The notes: generated from the sequence alone by a model not told the origin. 64,000 bases of DNA from VFKU01 sp038916785 (GCA_038916785.1 JBCLBO010000010.1:1-64000), one strand, 5' to 3'; positions 8,620 through 19,801 are shown, counted from the stretch's first letter. A program made the numbers and translations.

Positions 8620-9844
8620 GACGACTCTTCCCGATCGGCTGGCGCTGCTGCGCACGGCGGGCCCGATCCTGGCGGCGGCGGGGCTTGCGGCGGCGCTCGT
8701 GCTCGCACTGGCGTTCGGCCAGATCGAACTGTTTTTCGAGGCCACGTTCTATTCCTTCTGGATTCTGAATGGGCTGTGCCTGGGTTCGATGGCGCTGATA
8801 ATGATTCACCATTTGACGGCGGGCGGCTGGAGTTTCATCGCGCAGCGGGTGTTCGAGGCGTTTACGCGGACCTTGCCGGTGCCCGCCGCAATGTTTGCGG
8901 TGGTCTATCTCGGGACGGTTTTCGGCTGGCACGGGATGTACGATGCGTGGATTCATCCCGAGAGTCACGCGGTCGAACTCAAACGCGCTTATCTGAATAT
9001 TCCGTTCTGGAGCGCGCGCGCGGTGTTCTATTTCACCGTGTGGTTCACCATCATCCACTTCTTCAACAAATGGTCGCGCGACCTCGAGAAGACGGGCGAC
9101 GCGCTGATCACGCTGAAGTTCCGCGCGTGGGCGCCGTTCTCGCTGATCGCGTATTGCTTGACGATGACGTTTGCCGCGGTGGACTGGGCGCAGTCGCTCG
9201 AGCCGGAGTGGTTCTCGACGATGTACGGGCCGCTGACGTGGATCAGCCAGGGGCTGACGACCTTTGCGGTGACGACGCTGATCCTCTCGCAGTTGCAGGG
9301 CGAAAAGCCGTTGTCGCGCTACATCCACGTCGACCACTTCCACATTTTCGGGACCTTCATGTGCGGCTTCATCGTACTCTGGACCTACATGAGCTTCTCG
9401 CAGTTCCTGATTATCTGGTCGGGCAACCTGCCCGAAGAGATCGCGTATTACCTGGACCGGTCGCGCAATCACGTCTACCAGGTCGTGATTGCGATCATGA
9501 TGCTGGGCCATTTCTTGTTGCCATTCATGGTGCTCCTGCAACGGCGGATCAAGCGCAACGTGACGACGCTGTGCTGGGTTGCGTTCTGGGTGATCGCGAT
9601 GCGGCTGGTGGACATCTTCTTCTGGTTCAACCCGGCATTCCATCCCGGCGACGTGAGCGTGCCGTGGCGCGATATGCTGGTGTACGCGTCGGCGTTGATT
9701 GGATTCGGTGGGCTATTCTTCTGGTACTTCCTGGGCCAGTTGACGCGGATGCCGCTGCTGGCGCTGAACGACCCGAGACTGTACCAGGCGCTGAGCCCGG
9801 GCCATGGGCACGGCGCTGCCGAGGAGGCCGCCGAACATGCATGA
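8609..9844 (+). CDS. actF: Alternative complex III NrfD-like membrane subunit ActF
   Basis: The 411-aa polytopic protein (about ten helices) is the second NrfD-family subunit, a shorter paralogue of ActC. The sequence shows long aromatic helices such as W-F-T-I-I-H-F-F-N-K-W and a final F-F-W-Y-F-L-G segment. It starts inside the actE gene and overlaps the next gene by 8 bp. Translation through the cluster therefore looks tightly coupled. Confidence 0.92.
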   Translation: MNSKTTLPDRLALLRTAGPILAAAGLAAALVLALAFGQIELFFEATFYSFWILNGLCLGSMALIMIHHLTAGGWSFIAQRVFEAFTRTLPVPAAMFAVVYLGTVFGWHGMYDAWIHPESHAVELKRAYLNIPFWSARAVFYFTVWFTIIHFFNKWSRDLEKTGDALITLKFRAWAPFSLIAYCLTMTFAAVDWAQSLEPEWFSTMYGPLTWISQGLTTFAVTTLILSQLQGEKPLSRYIHVDHFHIFGTFMCGFIVLWTYMSFSQFLIIWSGNLPEEIAYYLDRSRNHVYQVVIAIMMLGHFLLPFMVLLQRRIKRNVTTLCWVAFWVIAMRLVDIFFWFNPAFHPGDVSVPWRDMLVYASALIGFGGLFFWYFLGQLTRMPLLALNDPRLYQALSPGHGHGAAEEAAEHA

Positions 9845-10265
9845 ACACGGACACGGCACGCCCGAACAGAAGGGCTATGAAGTCAGCGACGTCCAGGTAA
9901 AGACACTCCTGTATGCGGGGTTGGGGATCGTCATCATGACGGCGGTCGCCTACGTGGTCGGGACCTTCACGACGAAGTATTTCCGCGCGCAACCGGCGAT
10001 CGGCGATTACCGGGCGACGCCAGTAGCGCTCGAGGAGCAGGACAAACCCTGGGACCTGCCGACGCGGCTGCAAGTCGATCTGCCGGGCGCGCTGGTCGAG
10101 TTTCGCGCGGAACAAAATCAGGCCGCGAACAGCTTTGGTGTGGTGAGCGAGCAGCCGGAGATTTACAGAATCCCGGTGGAAACGGCGATGAAGATCGTGG
10201 CGGAGAAGGGCCTTCCGAAGTTTCCCAAAATCGCGGCCCCCGCGGAAGCAGAGGCCCCGAAGTGA
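9837..10265 (+). CDS. Small single-span protein of the complex III/oxidase cluster
   Basis: The 142-aa product has a His/Gly-rich start (M-H-E-H-G-H-G), one membrane helix at about residues 25-46, and a soluble domain that would face the periplasm. I do not recognise a named family. Extra small subunits (ActG/ActH) are known in some alternative complex III enzymes, and the position between actF and the Sco gene makes a structural or assembly role reasonable. ATG 9837 lies inside the end of actF, and the stop overlaps the GTG of the Sco gene, so expression is locked to its neighbours. Confidence 0.8.
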   Translation: MHEHGHGTPEQKGYEVSDVQVKTLLYAGLGIVIMTAVAYVVGTFTTKYFRAQPAIGDYRATPVALEEQDKPWDLPTRLQVDLPGALVEFRAEQNQAANSFGVVSEQPEIYRIPVETAMKIVAEKGLPKFPKIAAPAEAEAPK

Positions 10266-11182
10266 CGGCGATGGGGTCCGATAGCGGCCGGCGCGTGCGG
10301 CGGGCGATCGCGATCGGTGCGGTGTGCCTGGCCGGCGCCGCGCGCGCGCAGATCGCGCCTGCGCCCTTCGAGCCGCTGAGTATCACCGGGCCCGATCCGG
10401 CCGTGCGGTTCAAGGACATCAAGATTGAGCAGCACCTGGACGCGCAGGTCCCGCTCGACCTGGTCTTCCGCGACGAAAGCGGCAGCCAGATCGCCTTGGG
10501 CGAAGCGATCGACGGCAAGCCGGCGATCATGGCGCTCGTGTATTACCAGTGCCCCTCGCTGTGCAACGTCGTGCTGAACGGCGTCGAAGGTGTGATCGAT
10601 GCGATGAAATACGAGATTGGCAAGGACTACTCGGTGATCACGGTGAGCATCGATCCCAAGGAGACGCCGGAGCTGGCGCGCGCGAAGAAGGCGGCGCACC
10701 TCGAGCGCCTCCACCGCGACGGCGCGGAGCAGGCCTGGCATTTCCTGACGGGCGACGAGGAAGCGATCGAGCGGCTGGCGGGCACGGTGGGGTTCCGCTT
10801 CGCGTACGACGCGAAGACCGGGCAGTTTGCCCACGCGGGCGGCATCATGGTGCTGACGCCGCAGGGCCGGGTCGCGCGCTATTATTACGGCGCGGAGTAC
10901 ATTCCTCGGGACATTGAGTTCGGTTTGGTCGAGGCTTCGGCGGGGAAAATCGGCAGCCTGGTGGATCAGTTGACGCTGCTGTGTTTTCGATACGACCCGG
11001 CGACGGGACACTACGGTTTCTATGTGATCGGCGCGATGCGAATCGCGGCCGGGCTCATGGTGGCCGGATTTGCTACGATGTACGCGATCCTTTATTTCAG
11101 ATCGCGCCGGAATACGCGTGGCGGGGGCGGTGCGGCGGCGGGTGGGATGCCTGTGCAAGCCGGCCCGCTTCCCCGCGCATGA
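10262..11182 (+). CDS. Sco1/SenC copper chaperone for cytochrome oxidase
   Basis: The 306-aa protein starts at GTG 10262, overlapping the previous stop as GTGA (ATG 10271 is an alternative). It has a signal peptide, then a thioredoxin-fold Sco domain with the copper ligands C97-P-S-L-C101 and a distant His191 (F-A-H-A-G-G). A C-terminal membrane helix (about residues 258-280) is followed by a Gly-rich tail. Sco proteins load the CuA site of subunit II, whose gene comes next. The C-terminal anchor is less usual than the N-terminal anchor seen in many Sco proteins. Confidence 0.9.
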   Translation: MTAMGSDSGRRVRRAIAIGAVCLAGAARAQIAPAPFEPLSITGPDPAVRFKDIKIEQHLDAQVPLDLVFRDESGSQIALGEAIDGKPAIMALVYYQCPSLCNVVLNGVEGVIDAMKYEIGKDYSVITVSIDPKETPELARAKKAAHLERLHRDGAEQAWHFLTGDEEAIERLAGTVGFRFAYDAKTGQFAHAGGIMVLTPQGRVARYYYGAEYIPRDIEFGLVEASAGKIGSLVDQLTLLCFRYDPATGHYGFYVIGAMRIAAGLMVAGFATMYAILYFRSRRNTRGGGGAAAGGMPVQAGPLPRA

Positions 11183-11199
11183 CCTGAGGCGGCGACGAC

Positions 11200-12189
11200 A
11201 TGAATCTGGACAAACTCAATTACCTCTCGAACATCGAAATTTTCCCGATCGGCGCGTCGACCTTTGCCGACAAGGTTGACCCGATGTTTTACTTTCTGTG
11301 CGTCCTTTCCATAGTTACGACCGTGGGCTTTTTCGCTGCGCTGGGTATTCTAGCGGTGGTGTATCGCCGCAAAGAAGGCGAGCCGCGCGAATCGCACCAG
11401 CTCCATGCGCCGATGCTGGAAATCATCTGGACGGTCGTTCCCTTCTTCATCTTTATCGGGGTGTTCGTGTGGGGCGCCAAGCTCTACGCCGATTACCTGA
11501 AGGTGCCGGAGGGTGCGCTCAATATCGACGTGATGGGCAAACAATGGATGTGGAAGGTGCAGCATCCGAACGGCGCGCGCGAGGTGAACGACCTGCACGT
11601 GCCGATCAACCAGCCGGTCCGCCTCTCGCTTTCCTCGCAGGACGTCATCCATGACTATGCGATTCACGCGTTTCGCGTCAAGCAGGATGTGATCCCCGGC
11701 CGCTTCATGTATCTTTGGTTCGAGGCGACCAAGCTGGGCACCTACACGATTTTCTGCCAGCAATACTGCGGCACGGAGCACGCGCAAATGGCGGGCCACG
11801 TGACCGTGCTCACGCCGGAGGGCTACGCCGAGTGGCTCTCGGGCGGACCGAAGAAGAGCCCGGTCGAGGCGGGCGAGTTCCTGTTCCAGCAGCGCGGCTG
11901 CATCACGTGTCACAGCGGGCTCAAGGACGCCCGCGGCCCCGATCTCAAGGGTGTGTTCGGGTCGACGGGCAAGATGGTCGACGGCGAGGAAGTGCTGAAG
12001 GACGAGAACTACTTGCAGGAGTCGATCCTGTATTCGAGCAAGCGCGTCCGCGAAGGGTTCACCCCGCTGATGCCGGCGTTCGCGAACCAGTTGACGGCGG
12101 ACGACTTGAACAATTTGATCGCGTATATCAAGTCGTTGGGCGGCGATGCGGCGGTGGACGCCGCGGGCGCGCCGGCGGCGCCGAAATAA
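11200..12189 (+). CDS. coxB: Cytochrome c oxidase subunit II with fused cytochrome c (caa3 type)
   Basis: The 329-aa protein has two N-terminal membrane helices and a periplasmic cupredoxin domain with a complete CuA site: His151, Cys186, Cys190, Glu193, His194 and Met197. A C-terminal cytochrome c domain follows, with C-I-T-C-H at residues 234-238. This fused haem is the mark of caa3 oxidases and would receive electrons from ActE/ActA. Spacing to coxA is 60 bp. Confidence 0.95.
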   Translation: MNLDKLNYLSNIEIFPIGASTFADKVDPMFYFLCVLSIVTTVGFFAALGILAVVYRRKEGEPRESHQLHAPMLEIIWTVVPFFIFIGVFVWGAKLYADYLKVPEGALNIDVMGKQWMWKVQHPNGAREVNDLHVPINQPVRLSLSSQDVIHDYAIHAFRVKQDVIPGRFMYLWFEATKLGTYTIFCQQYCGTEHAQMAGHVTVLTPEGYAEWLSGGPKKSPVEAGEFLFQQRGCITCHSGLKDARGPDLKGVFGSTGKMVDGEEVLKDENYLQESILYSSKRVREGFTPLMPAFANQLTADDLNNLIAYIKSLGGDAAVDAAGAPAAPK

Positions 12190-12249
12190 GTCCGGATCGC
12201 GCGTAGGGTCCGGAAAACGTATCGAGCATATGGAGCGAGGCAGACGGCC

Positions 12250-13888
<1,639 letters not shown>

Positions 13889-13896
<8 letters not shown>

Positions 13897-14581
13897 GGCC
13901 GCGACACCTCCGGTGACGATGGGGCCGGCCAAGCCCATTGTGTCCAGCCAATACGTCACGCGCGAGCAGCAGACCGAGACGGCGTTTATCGGGATGTGGC
14001 TGTTCCTGATTCAGGAAATTATGTTCTTCGGCGGGTTGTTCGTGGCCTACGCGGTGTACCGCTACAAGTACCCGGTGACCTGGTACGAGGGCAGCGCGCA
14101 CCTGAACTACTGGATGGGCGGCGGCAACACGATCGTGCTGCTGCTGAGCAGCGTGACGATGGCGACGACGGTGTACGCCACGCAGAGCGGCAAGCGCCGG
14201 ATGCAATTGTGGAACCTGTTTTTCACGCTGGTGCTCGGCACGGTGTTCCTCGTGGTCAAGTTCTTCGAGTACCGCGAGAAATTTGACCATGGCCTGTGGC
14301 CGGGCTGGAACTGGAACCCGGACCCGCTCGGGTTCACCGATCCCTCGCACGCGCAACTGTTCTTCATCCTGTATTTCATCATGAGCGGCATGCACGCATT
14401 CCACATGATCATCGGCATCGTGATCGGCGCGATTTTCTGGTACCTGTGCTATAAGCGCGAGTACGGTCCCAACAAGTATCTGCCGGTCGAGATGTTCGGG
14501 TTCTACTGGCACTTCGTCGATATCGTGTGGGTGTTCCTGTTCCCGATGCTCTACCTGGTCAGCGCGCCCGGCGCGCACTGA
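13889..14581 (+). CDS. coxC: Cytochrome c oxidase subunit III
   Basis: The 230-aa protein has five to six membrane helices. It shows the family pattern F-F-G-G-L-F-V-A-Y near the start, H-A-F-H-M-I-I-G-I near residue 170 and Y-W-H-F-V-D-I-V-W-V near the end, which belongs to subunit III. This subunit stabilises subunit I. The ATG at 13889 lies inside the coxA 3' end. Confidence 0.94.
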
Positions 14582-14632
14582 TCCGGGTGCGGCGGGCGGC
14601 GGACCAGAAGCGACCGAGAGGTATAGAGACCC

Positions 14633-15133
14633 ATGGCCCATAGAATCATTCCGGTGAAGTACTACCTGGTCAATGCCGTCATCCTGACTTTTCTGATGGC
14701 GCTTACGGTGTTGTTTGCCAAACACCCGGCGTTTCACTTCAGCGACAACCCGAACGGGATCAACCTCGCCATCGCGCTGGTGATAGCGATCGCGAAGGCG
14801 GCGTGCATCGTGGCGATTTTCATGGGATCGTATTGGTCGAGCAGCCTGGTGCGTTTGTTGAGTGTGGCCGGGTTCGCTTGGCTGTGCATCTTCTTCATGT
14901 TTATGGCGACGGAATACGCGAACCCGCTCGAGGAATTCGGATCTCCCTACCTCGACCTCCAGACGCCCGGCGCAAACCCCCTGGCTGGCGGGCAGGACTT
15001 TCCGGTGGTCGGAGTTGAGCACGCTCCCGCGCGCGGCGGGAACTATGTGCCGCCGCCACACCTGTTTGGTCACGCCGAAGAGGCCGCGGCCGAGGGACAC
15101 GGGGCAGAGGCGGCCCCTGCCGAGCACGACTGA
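14633..15133 (+). CDS. coxD: Cytochrome c oxidase subunit IV-like protein
   Basis: The 166-aa product has three membrane helices in its first 100 residues. This fits the small prokaryotic subunit IV (CtaF/CoxD) that helps assemble the CuB centre. The tail after residue 105 is long, soluble and rich in Gly, Pro, Ala, His and Glu, well beyond the usual ~100-aa family size; it may bind metal or simply be disordered. It is the last gene before the operon terminator. Confidence 0.85.
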   Translation: MAHRIIPVKYYLVNAVILTFLMALTVLFAKHPAFHFSDNPNGINLAIALVIAIAKAACIVAIFMGSYWSSSLVRLLSVAGFAWLCIFFMFMATEYANPLEEFGSPYLDLQTPGANPLAGGQDFPVVGVEHAPARGGNYVPPPHLFGHAEEAAAEGHGAEAAPAEHD

Positions 15134-15149
15134 TCGCTGAAATCTTTTG

Positions 15150-15188
15150 CCGGGCGCGCGGGCGAGTCTCGCGCGCCCGGTTCTATTT
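15150..15188 (+). terminator. Terminator of the respiratory operon
   Basis: An 11-bp perfect GC stem (CCGGGCGCGCG at 15150-15160 with CGCGCGCCCGG at 15170-15180) and a 9-nt loop are followed by a T-rich tract. It lies 16 bp after the coxD stop. The next gene is convergent, so it may serve both strands. Confidence 0.75.
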
Positions 15189-15241
15189 AGCGATCAACAC
15201 AGAGTCGCGGAGAACACCGAGAGGCATTGGCGCGGGGGCGG

Positions 15242-17164
15242 TCAGGGGCCTGCGTCGATCCGGTATAGCGTGCGGCCGGCGATGCTTAGAGCGGTGTCCA
15301 GCATGAGCGCGACTCCCTCCGGGGCGACGACATAGCGGAACTCGTACTTCGCGCCGAGGCGGCGCCACTCGTCCGGGCTGCGCTCGATCCAGACTTGTTG
15401 CCAGGGTCTGCTGGGGGAGGGGAAGCGAAAGTCCATGCCGTAGACGTCGATGTACATTGCGTTGATCTGCGGGCCCATCGGCGGGCGGTATCCGATGTAG
15501 AAGGGCGTGGCGAGGTCCTCGAGGACGGCATGGCCGGTTTGCGCTTGCAGGAGGACCTGTCCCATCGGAGGGGCCAGGAGGGCGTCGGGTTCGCCCTGCT
15601 CGCGCAGGTACGACGTGGCGGCGCGCTCGAAATCTCCCACCGGCAGATGCTCGCGGTGGAGGAACTCGAAGGCCGCGAACTGCGCGGCGACGGCGGCGAG
15701 CAGGGCGCCGATCACCTCGGCGCGATATTTCATGACGCGGGGCGCGGGTGGAATCCAGCGCGCGAGCAGCGCAGTCATCGCACCGGCGGCGGTGCAGAGT
15801 GCGCCGAATTGATGGACGAGCGCCAGCAGGAAGAGCAATGCCGCCGCGACGATCGCGGCGACGCGCCGCAACCGACCTTGGGCCGCGCCCATCTCTGGAA
15901 TTCGCAACGTAAACACTGCGCCGAAGAGATAGAACAGCACTGGCGCGGACGAGGACAGATAGCGCGCCGCGAACTCCGGGGGCGCGGCCGCGTGCAGGGC
16001 GGGTTGAAGCGCGAGGAGGGCCAGGGCGGTGACTAGGCACACGGTGGGGGCTGGAGAAACGTCACGATGATCCGCGCCGGACGGCGGCGTCAGGAGCGCG
16101 GCGATCCCCGCGAGCAGGATCGGCGGCAGGTGGTTCCATAGCCGGTATGGGAGCCACGTGAGGAGCGGCTCCGGGATGCGCGGCCCGAGCAGCGTCTGCG
16201 CGAGCATGACGCTCAACACGATCAGCAGCGCGCCGCTGACGTAGGCGATCGCGATCGGCCACGCGAATTTCGCGCGGTCTTTGGCGAAGCCGAGCCCGAG
16301 CATGGTGAGGTATGCCAGCAGGACGAAGGCGGCGGTGAGCAGTGTGGCCAGGATGCCGGGCGGCCGGCGATGCATGTCGTGATTCCCGACCCAGCCGGCC
16401 CAGATGGTGTGGATGTCGCGGGCGGTCGCGGCGGGAAGCTCGGGGAGCGCGGGATGGCGCCAGGCGAAGTATCCCGCGGCGATGATCGCGGCGCTCGCGG
16501 CCAGCCCGGCGAGCAGGGCGCGATCGGCGCGCCGCCACGCGTCTTTGGGCTGTGGATGCAGGTGCCGGGCGAGCAGGAGAAATCCGGCGAAGAGGATCAG
16601 TGCTGGCGTCTGGCCGATGTGGACGGCGGGCATGAGACCGAAGAGGAAGAAAGCGGGCGCGGGACGCCCGAGCGCGAGCGTGGCAATGGCGACGAGGGCG
16701 AAGCCGGTGCCCACATGTCCGCTGGAAAACATTCCGGGCAGGATGAATTGCGGATACGAGGCGTCGAAGTCGAGCGTGACGCCGGCGAGCATGAGCACGG
16801 CGGCGGCGTGCCCGGCGAGCGCGCTGCGGCCGAGGGCGGCGCCGAGGAGATACGGCGGGAGCACCGTGGCCCACACGAAGAAGATGTTGCGCACGGCGTT
16901 CGCGGCGAAGGGGCCGGGAAACAGCTCCATCATCAGCGCGGTGAGGTAGAGCTGGCCCGTGAAGAGGTGGTGGACCCAGTAGAGGAGCGGGTGCCACGCG
17001 GGGTAGCTGACCTCGCCGGTGAGGGCCTGCGCAAATTCGTAATTCTCGTCCCACCGCACGCCGCGCAGCGCGACGAGCGCGAGTCCGAAAACGAGCCAGC
17101 CCGCGAGCCCGGCGCGCAGTCCGCGGATCGGCCGCGGTAGTGGCGCAGGCGAATTTTCCGGCAC
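15242..17164 (-). CDS. Large polytopic membrane protein of unknown function
   Basis: The 640-aa protein has about 12-13 predicted membrane helices over residues 20-500 and a soluble C-terminal domain of about 140 residues. The first loop contains R-W-D-E-N-Y, a charged segment right after helix 1. An early-loop acidic residue is typical of GT-C glycosyltransferases that use lipid-linked sugars, and the C-terminal extracytoplasmic domain fits that architecture. I cannot assign a family with confidence. It stands alone, convergent to the oxidase operon and divergent from the ComEA-like gene. Confidence 0.85.
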   Translation of the reverse strand: MPENSPAPLPRPIRGLRAGLAGWLVFGLALVALRGVRWDENYEFAQALTGEVSYPAWHPLLYWVHHLFTGQLYLTALMMELFPGPFAANAVRNIFFVWATVLPPYLLGAALGRSALAGHAAAVLMLAGVTLDFDASYPQFILPGMFSSGHVGTGFALVAIATLALGRPAPAFFLFGLMPAVHIGQTPALILFAGFLLLARHLHPQPKDAWRRADRALLAGLAASAAIIAAGYFAWRHPALPELPAATARDIHTIWAGWVGNHDMHRRPPGILATLLTAAFVLLAYLTMLGLGFAKDRAKFAWPIAIAYVSGALLIVLSVMLAQTLLGPRIPEPLLTWLPYRLWNHLPPILLAGIAALLTPPSGADHRDVSPAPTVCLVTALALLALQPALHAAAPPEFAARYLSSSAPVLFYLFGAVFTLRIPEMGAAQGRLRRVAAIVAAALLFLLALVHQFGALCTAAGAMTALLARWIPPAPRVMKYRAEVIGALLAAVAAQFAAFEFLHREHLPVGDFERAATSYLREQGEPDALLAPPMGQVLLQAQTGHAVLEDLATPFYIGYRPPMGPQINAMYIDVYGMDFRFPSPSRPWQQVWIERSPDEWRRLGAKYEFRYVVAPEGVALMLDTALSIAGRTLYRIDAGP

Positions 17165-17313
17165 GGCGAGTCCCCCGAATTCCGATCCCCGCCGCCTACG
17201 ATAACGGCGACTCCGCGCCGCTGCAAGGCCGCATGGATGTGACCGATCGTTGTGTATACTGTCGCGCGATAGAGGGCCCGCCTGGCGCGGCCCGGCGAAG
17301 GAACGACGCGCGT

Positions 17314-18003
17314 ATGCTGAGCCGATTGATGACCCGACGCGAGCAGTTTGTCATTGGATTTCTCGGCGTGGCGATTGTCGCGGGGGCGGGCGCGCTATTC
17401 TGGTCCAAGCGCGCCGCGTCGCACCCCGAGCCGCCTGTGGTGCAGCCGCAGCAGGCTACGGCGCCCGCTTTGGTCCCGGCGAAAAGCGAGCCAACGATTC
17501 CTCCTCCGCCCGAGATTGCGGTATCCATTCAGGGGGCCGTGGCCATGCCGGGCGTGTATCGGCTGAACGAAGGCAGCCGGATCGAGGACTTGATTTCCGC
17601 GGCCGGTGGGGTGCGCGGGGCGGACACTTCCGACATCAATCTGGCTGCGTGGCTCATAGATGGCACGACGCTTTCCGTCCCGAAGCGCGCGGACCCGTTG
17701 GGGGAATCGGTCGAGGGTGTGACAGCGCCGGCGGCGATCAATCCGGCGGCGTACACGATCTCGGGGCACGGCGCGGCGGCCGTTGGCGCGGCGGCGTCCG
17801 CCGGGGGCACTGGGCTCATTAACATCAACCGCGCGACGCAATGGGATCTGGAAACGCTGCCGGGGATTGGCCCAAAATTGGCCCAGCAAATCATCCAACA
17901 CCGGACCGGCACGCCCTTCGGCGATATTTCGGAGATGATGGAAGTGCCGGGCATCGGTCCTCAGCGCTTCGAGGCGATTCGCGAGTTGATCACGATCCAG
18001 TGA
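17314..18003 (+). CDS. ComEA-like protein with SLBB and helix-hairpin-helix domains
   Basis: The 229-aa protein has an N-terminal membrane anchor (about residues 14-32) and a Pro-rich linker. A soluble-ligand-binding-like segment (V-S-I-Q-G-A-V, then G-V-Y-R-L) comes next. The C-terminal helix-hairpin-helix DNA-binding domain has N-I-N-R-A-T, L-P-G-I-G-P-K-L-A and V-P-G-I-G-P-Q-R-F. This is the ComEA plan: a membrane-tethered receptor that binds incoming double-stranded DNA during natural transformation. No other competence gene is next to it. ATG 17314 follows CGAAGGA. Confidence 0.85.
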   Translation: MLSRLMTRREQFVIGFLGVAIVAGAGALFWSKRAASHPEPPVVQPQQATAPALVPAKSEPTIPPPPEIAVSIQGAVAMPGVYRLNEGSRIEDLISAAGGVRGADTSDINLAAWLIDGTTLSVPKRADPLGESVEGVTAPAAINPAAYTISGHGAAAVGAAASAGGTGLININRATQWDLETLPGIGPKLAQQIIQHRTGTPFGDISEMMEVPGIGPQRFEAIRELITIQ

Positions 18004-18017
18004 GGGGGCAGGCCGGG

Positions 18018-18347
18018 ATGGGGGAAAATGTTGGAGGCGCGCCTGGGCCCACGCGCGACCCGCGTCAACTGGCGCCGGACGAACTTCGCGAGCAACAAGC
18101 GATCGCGGCGGCGATGCTGATCGGCGAACAGTCGCGGCGGGAAGACCGCAAACAAGTTCATTGGCTGGCCAAGCGGCTGGGAATTTTCGCGGCGGCGATG
18201 TCGATGTTTGGGCTGCTGATTCTCTTTGCGTATTCGCGGATGCGCGAGGATTTTCAGCCGGCGATTTGGATGCTGATGATCGGCGCGGCCGGGGCTGCGG
18301 GGATTGTGGCGGCGTATTGGGCCTACGTCGAAGATCGGCGTGAATAG
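18018..18347 (+). CDS. Small two-span membrane protein
   Basis: The 109-aa product starts at ATG 18018 behind GAGGGGGCAGG. It has a hydrophilic, partly helical first half and two membrane helices (about residues 54-75 and 81-100). It lies 14 bp after the ComEA-like gene and is probably cotranscribed. No family is recognised; a partner role to the ComEA-like protein is only a positional guess. Confidence 0.7.
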   Translation: MGENVGGAPGPTRDPRQLAPDELREQQAIAAAMLIGEQSRREDRKQVHWLAKRLGIFAAAMSMFGLLILFAYSRMREDFQPAIWMLMIGAAGAAGIVAAYWAYVEDRRE

Positions 18348-18474
18348 GGCCGATGGGCAGGGAGAGGGAACAGCGTGGCCGGAAAAAGTGTTATGATCAG
18401 CGAATCAGTACGAATCGGTACGGGTCGTAGAATTCGCATAACCGTCTGCCGGCAGGCAGCCCAGGAGAAAAACT

Positions 18475-19149
18475 ATGTGTAGGGTAGGCAATTTTGCGGC
18501 GGCGATCGTGTTTGGTTTTGCGGCTGCGGCGTGCGCGGAGGACGCGGCGTTCAAGGGCGATCCGTATAGCCTCAATGTGTGCCCGACCTCCGACGAGGAA
18601 CTGGGCTCGATGGGCGAGCCGATTGTTTACTCGCACGAGGGGCGCGACATCAAGTTTTGCTGCGACGGGTGCCCTCCACGCTTCAAGGGCGATGTGGCGA
18701 AGGGACTGGCCAAGATCGACGCGCTGATGATCGCGGATCAAAAGCCGCACTACGTTCTGACGTCGGACATTGTGACGGGCGAGGCGCTGCCCGCGGACGG
18801 CCAGATCATTGACGTGGTCCACTTCAATCGCTTGGTCCGGTTGGGCTCGCAAAAGAGCGCGCAAGCATTCATGAAGGATCCGGGCACCTACATCGCCAAA
18901 TTGAATGACGCGGTCATCGCGGCGCAGAAGGACCATTATCCGATCGACAAGTGCATCGTAAGCGGGGAGAAGCTCACGGGCACCGAGGACACGCAGGGCG
19001 TGTTTGCGAACCGTTTCGTCAAGTTTTGTTGCGCGGACTGCGTGGACATCTTTGTTCAAAGCCCGGCGAAGTACCTGAGCATGCTCGAGAAGGGTGAGGC
19101 GCCTGCGGCAGGCAGCGGGCCCCACAAGCATCACGAAGAACACGAGTAG
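18475..19149 (+). CDS. Exported TRASH-type metal-binding protein
   Basis: The 224-aa protein has a signal peptide (cleavage near residue 21) and two repeats, each built as V-C-P/I-V-S-G followed by K-F-C-C-x-x-C. The two paired cysteine motifs are C-C-D-G-C and C-C-A-D-C. This resembles TRASH/YHS metal-binding modules that carry copper, zinc or heavy metals. The tail is His/Glu-rich (H-K-H-H-E-E-H-E), another likely metal site. It stands alone with its own terminator. The ligand is not determinable. Confidence 0.75.
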   Translation: MCRVGNFAAAIVFGFAAAACAEDAAFKGDPYSLNVCPTSDEELGSMGEPIVYSHEGRDIKFCCDGCPPRFKGDVAKGLAKIDALMIADQKPHYVLTSDIVTGEALPADGQIIDVVHFNRLVRLGSQKSAQAFMKDPGTYIAKLNDAVIAAQKDHYPIDKCIVSGEKLTGTEDTQGVFANRFVKFCCADCVDIFVQSPAKYLSMLEKGEAPAAGSGPHKHHEEHE

Positions 19150-19174
19150 GCCCGATTTCTTGCCATACCTTTTT

Positions 19175-19208
19175 CGGCCCCGCATGCGCAGTGCGGGGCC
19201 GATTTTTT
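19175..19208 (+). terminator. Rho-independent terminator
   Basis: A 10-bp perfect stem (CGGCCCCGCA with TGCGGGGCCG) with a 7-nt loop is followed by ATTTTTTG. It lies 25 bp after the stop of the TRASH-type gene. Confidence 0.85.
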
Positions 19209-19273
19209 GTGGGCCGCCGGCGCGGGCGTTTGTGCCTTCGTATGCGTTGGCCTCAACCACGGGATGGACGATC

Positions 19274-19801
19274 ATGGAATCCTGGGTTTCGCGCGAAACG
19301 GTATACAACGGCAAGTTGGTGCGGCTCGATCGGGGCACGGTGCGCCTGGACGACGGCAGGGAGGCCCAGCGCGAGGTGATGGTGCATCCGGGCGGAGTGG
19401 CGGTCGTGCCGGTGCTGGGCGACGCGGTGGTTTTCGTGCGGCAGTACCGCGTGGCGATCGGCCGGGATCTGCTGGAGATTCCCGCGGGAAAGTTCGAGCC
19501 GGGCGACACGCCGGAGGCGCGCGCGCGGATCGAGTTGGAGGAGGAGGCGGGATACACGCCGGGGCGGCTGGTGTCGATCGGGCGCATGTATCCGTCGCCG
19601 GGATTTCTCTCGGAGGTGTTGCATCTTTTCATCGCGTTCGATTTGCGCGAGGTGCCCGCGCGGCCGGAGTGGGACGAGCGCATCGAAATCATCCGGATGC
19701 CGATCGCGGAGGCGCGGCGGCGGTTGCGGGCGCACGAGTTCGAGGATGGCAAGACCCGCGTGGGCCTACACGCGCTGGTGGAGCACCTGGGCCAGTGCTG
19801 A
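19274..19801 (+). CDS. Nudix hydrolase, ADP-ribose pyrophosphatase-like
   Basis: The 175-aa protein contains a Nudix box over residues 72-94 (A-G-K-F-E-P-G-D ... E-L-E-E-E-A-G-Y) that coordinates the catalytic Mg ions. The preceding R-Q-Y-R and L-L-E-I-P-A-G segments are typical of ADP-sugar pyrophosphatases, which split ADP-ribose into AMP and ribose phosphate. The canonical Arg of the box reads Ile86, with an Arg one position earlier. ATG 19274 has no clear ribosome site, so the start is less certain. Confidence 0.88.
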   Translation: MESWVSRETVYNGKLVRLDRGTVRLDDGREAQREVMVHPGGVAVVPVLGDAVVFVRQYRVAIGRDLLEIPAGKFEPGDTPEARARIELEEEAGYTPGRLVSIGRMYPSPGFLSEVLHLFIAFDLREVPARPEWDERIEIIRMPIAEARRRLRAHEFEDGKTRVGLHALVEHLGQC

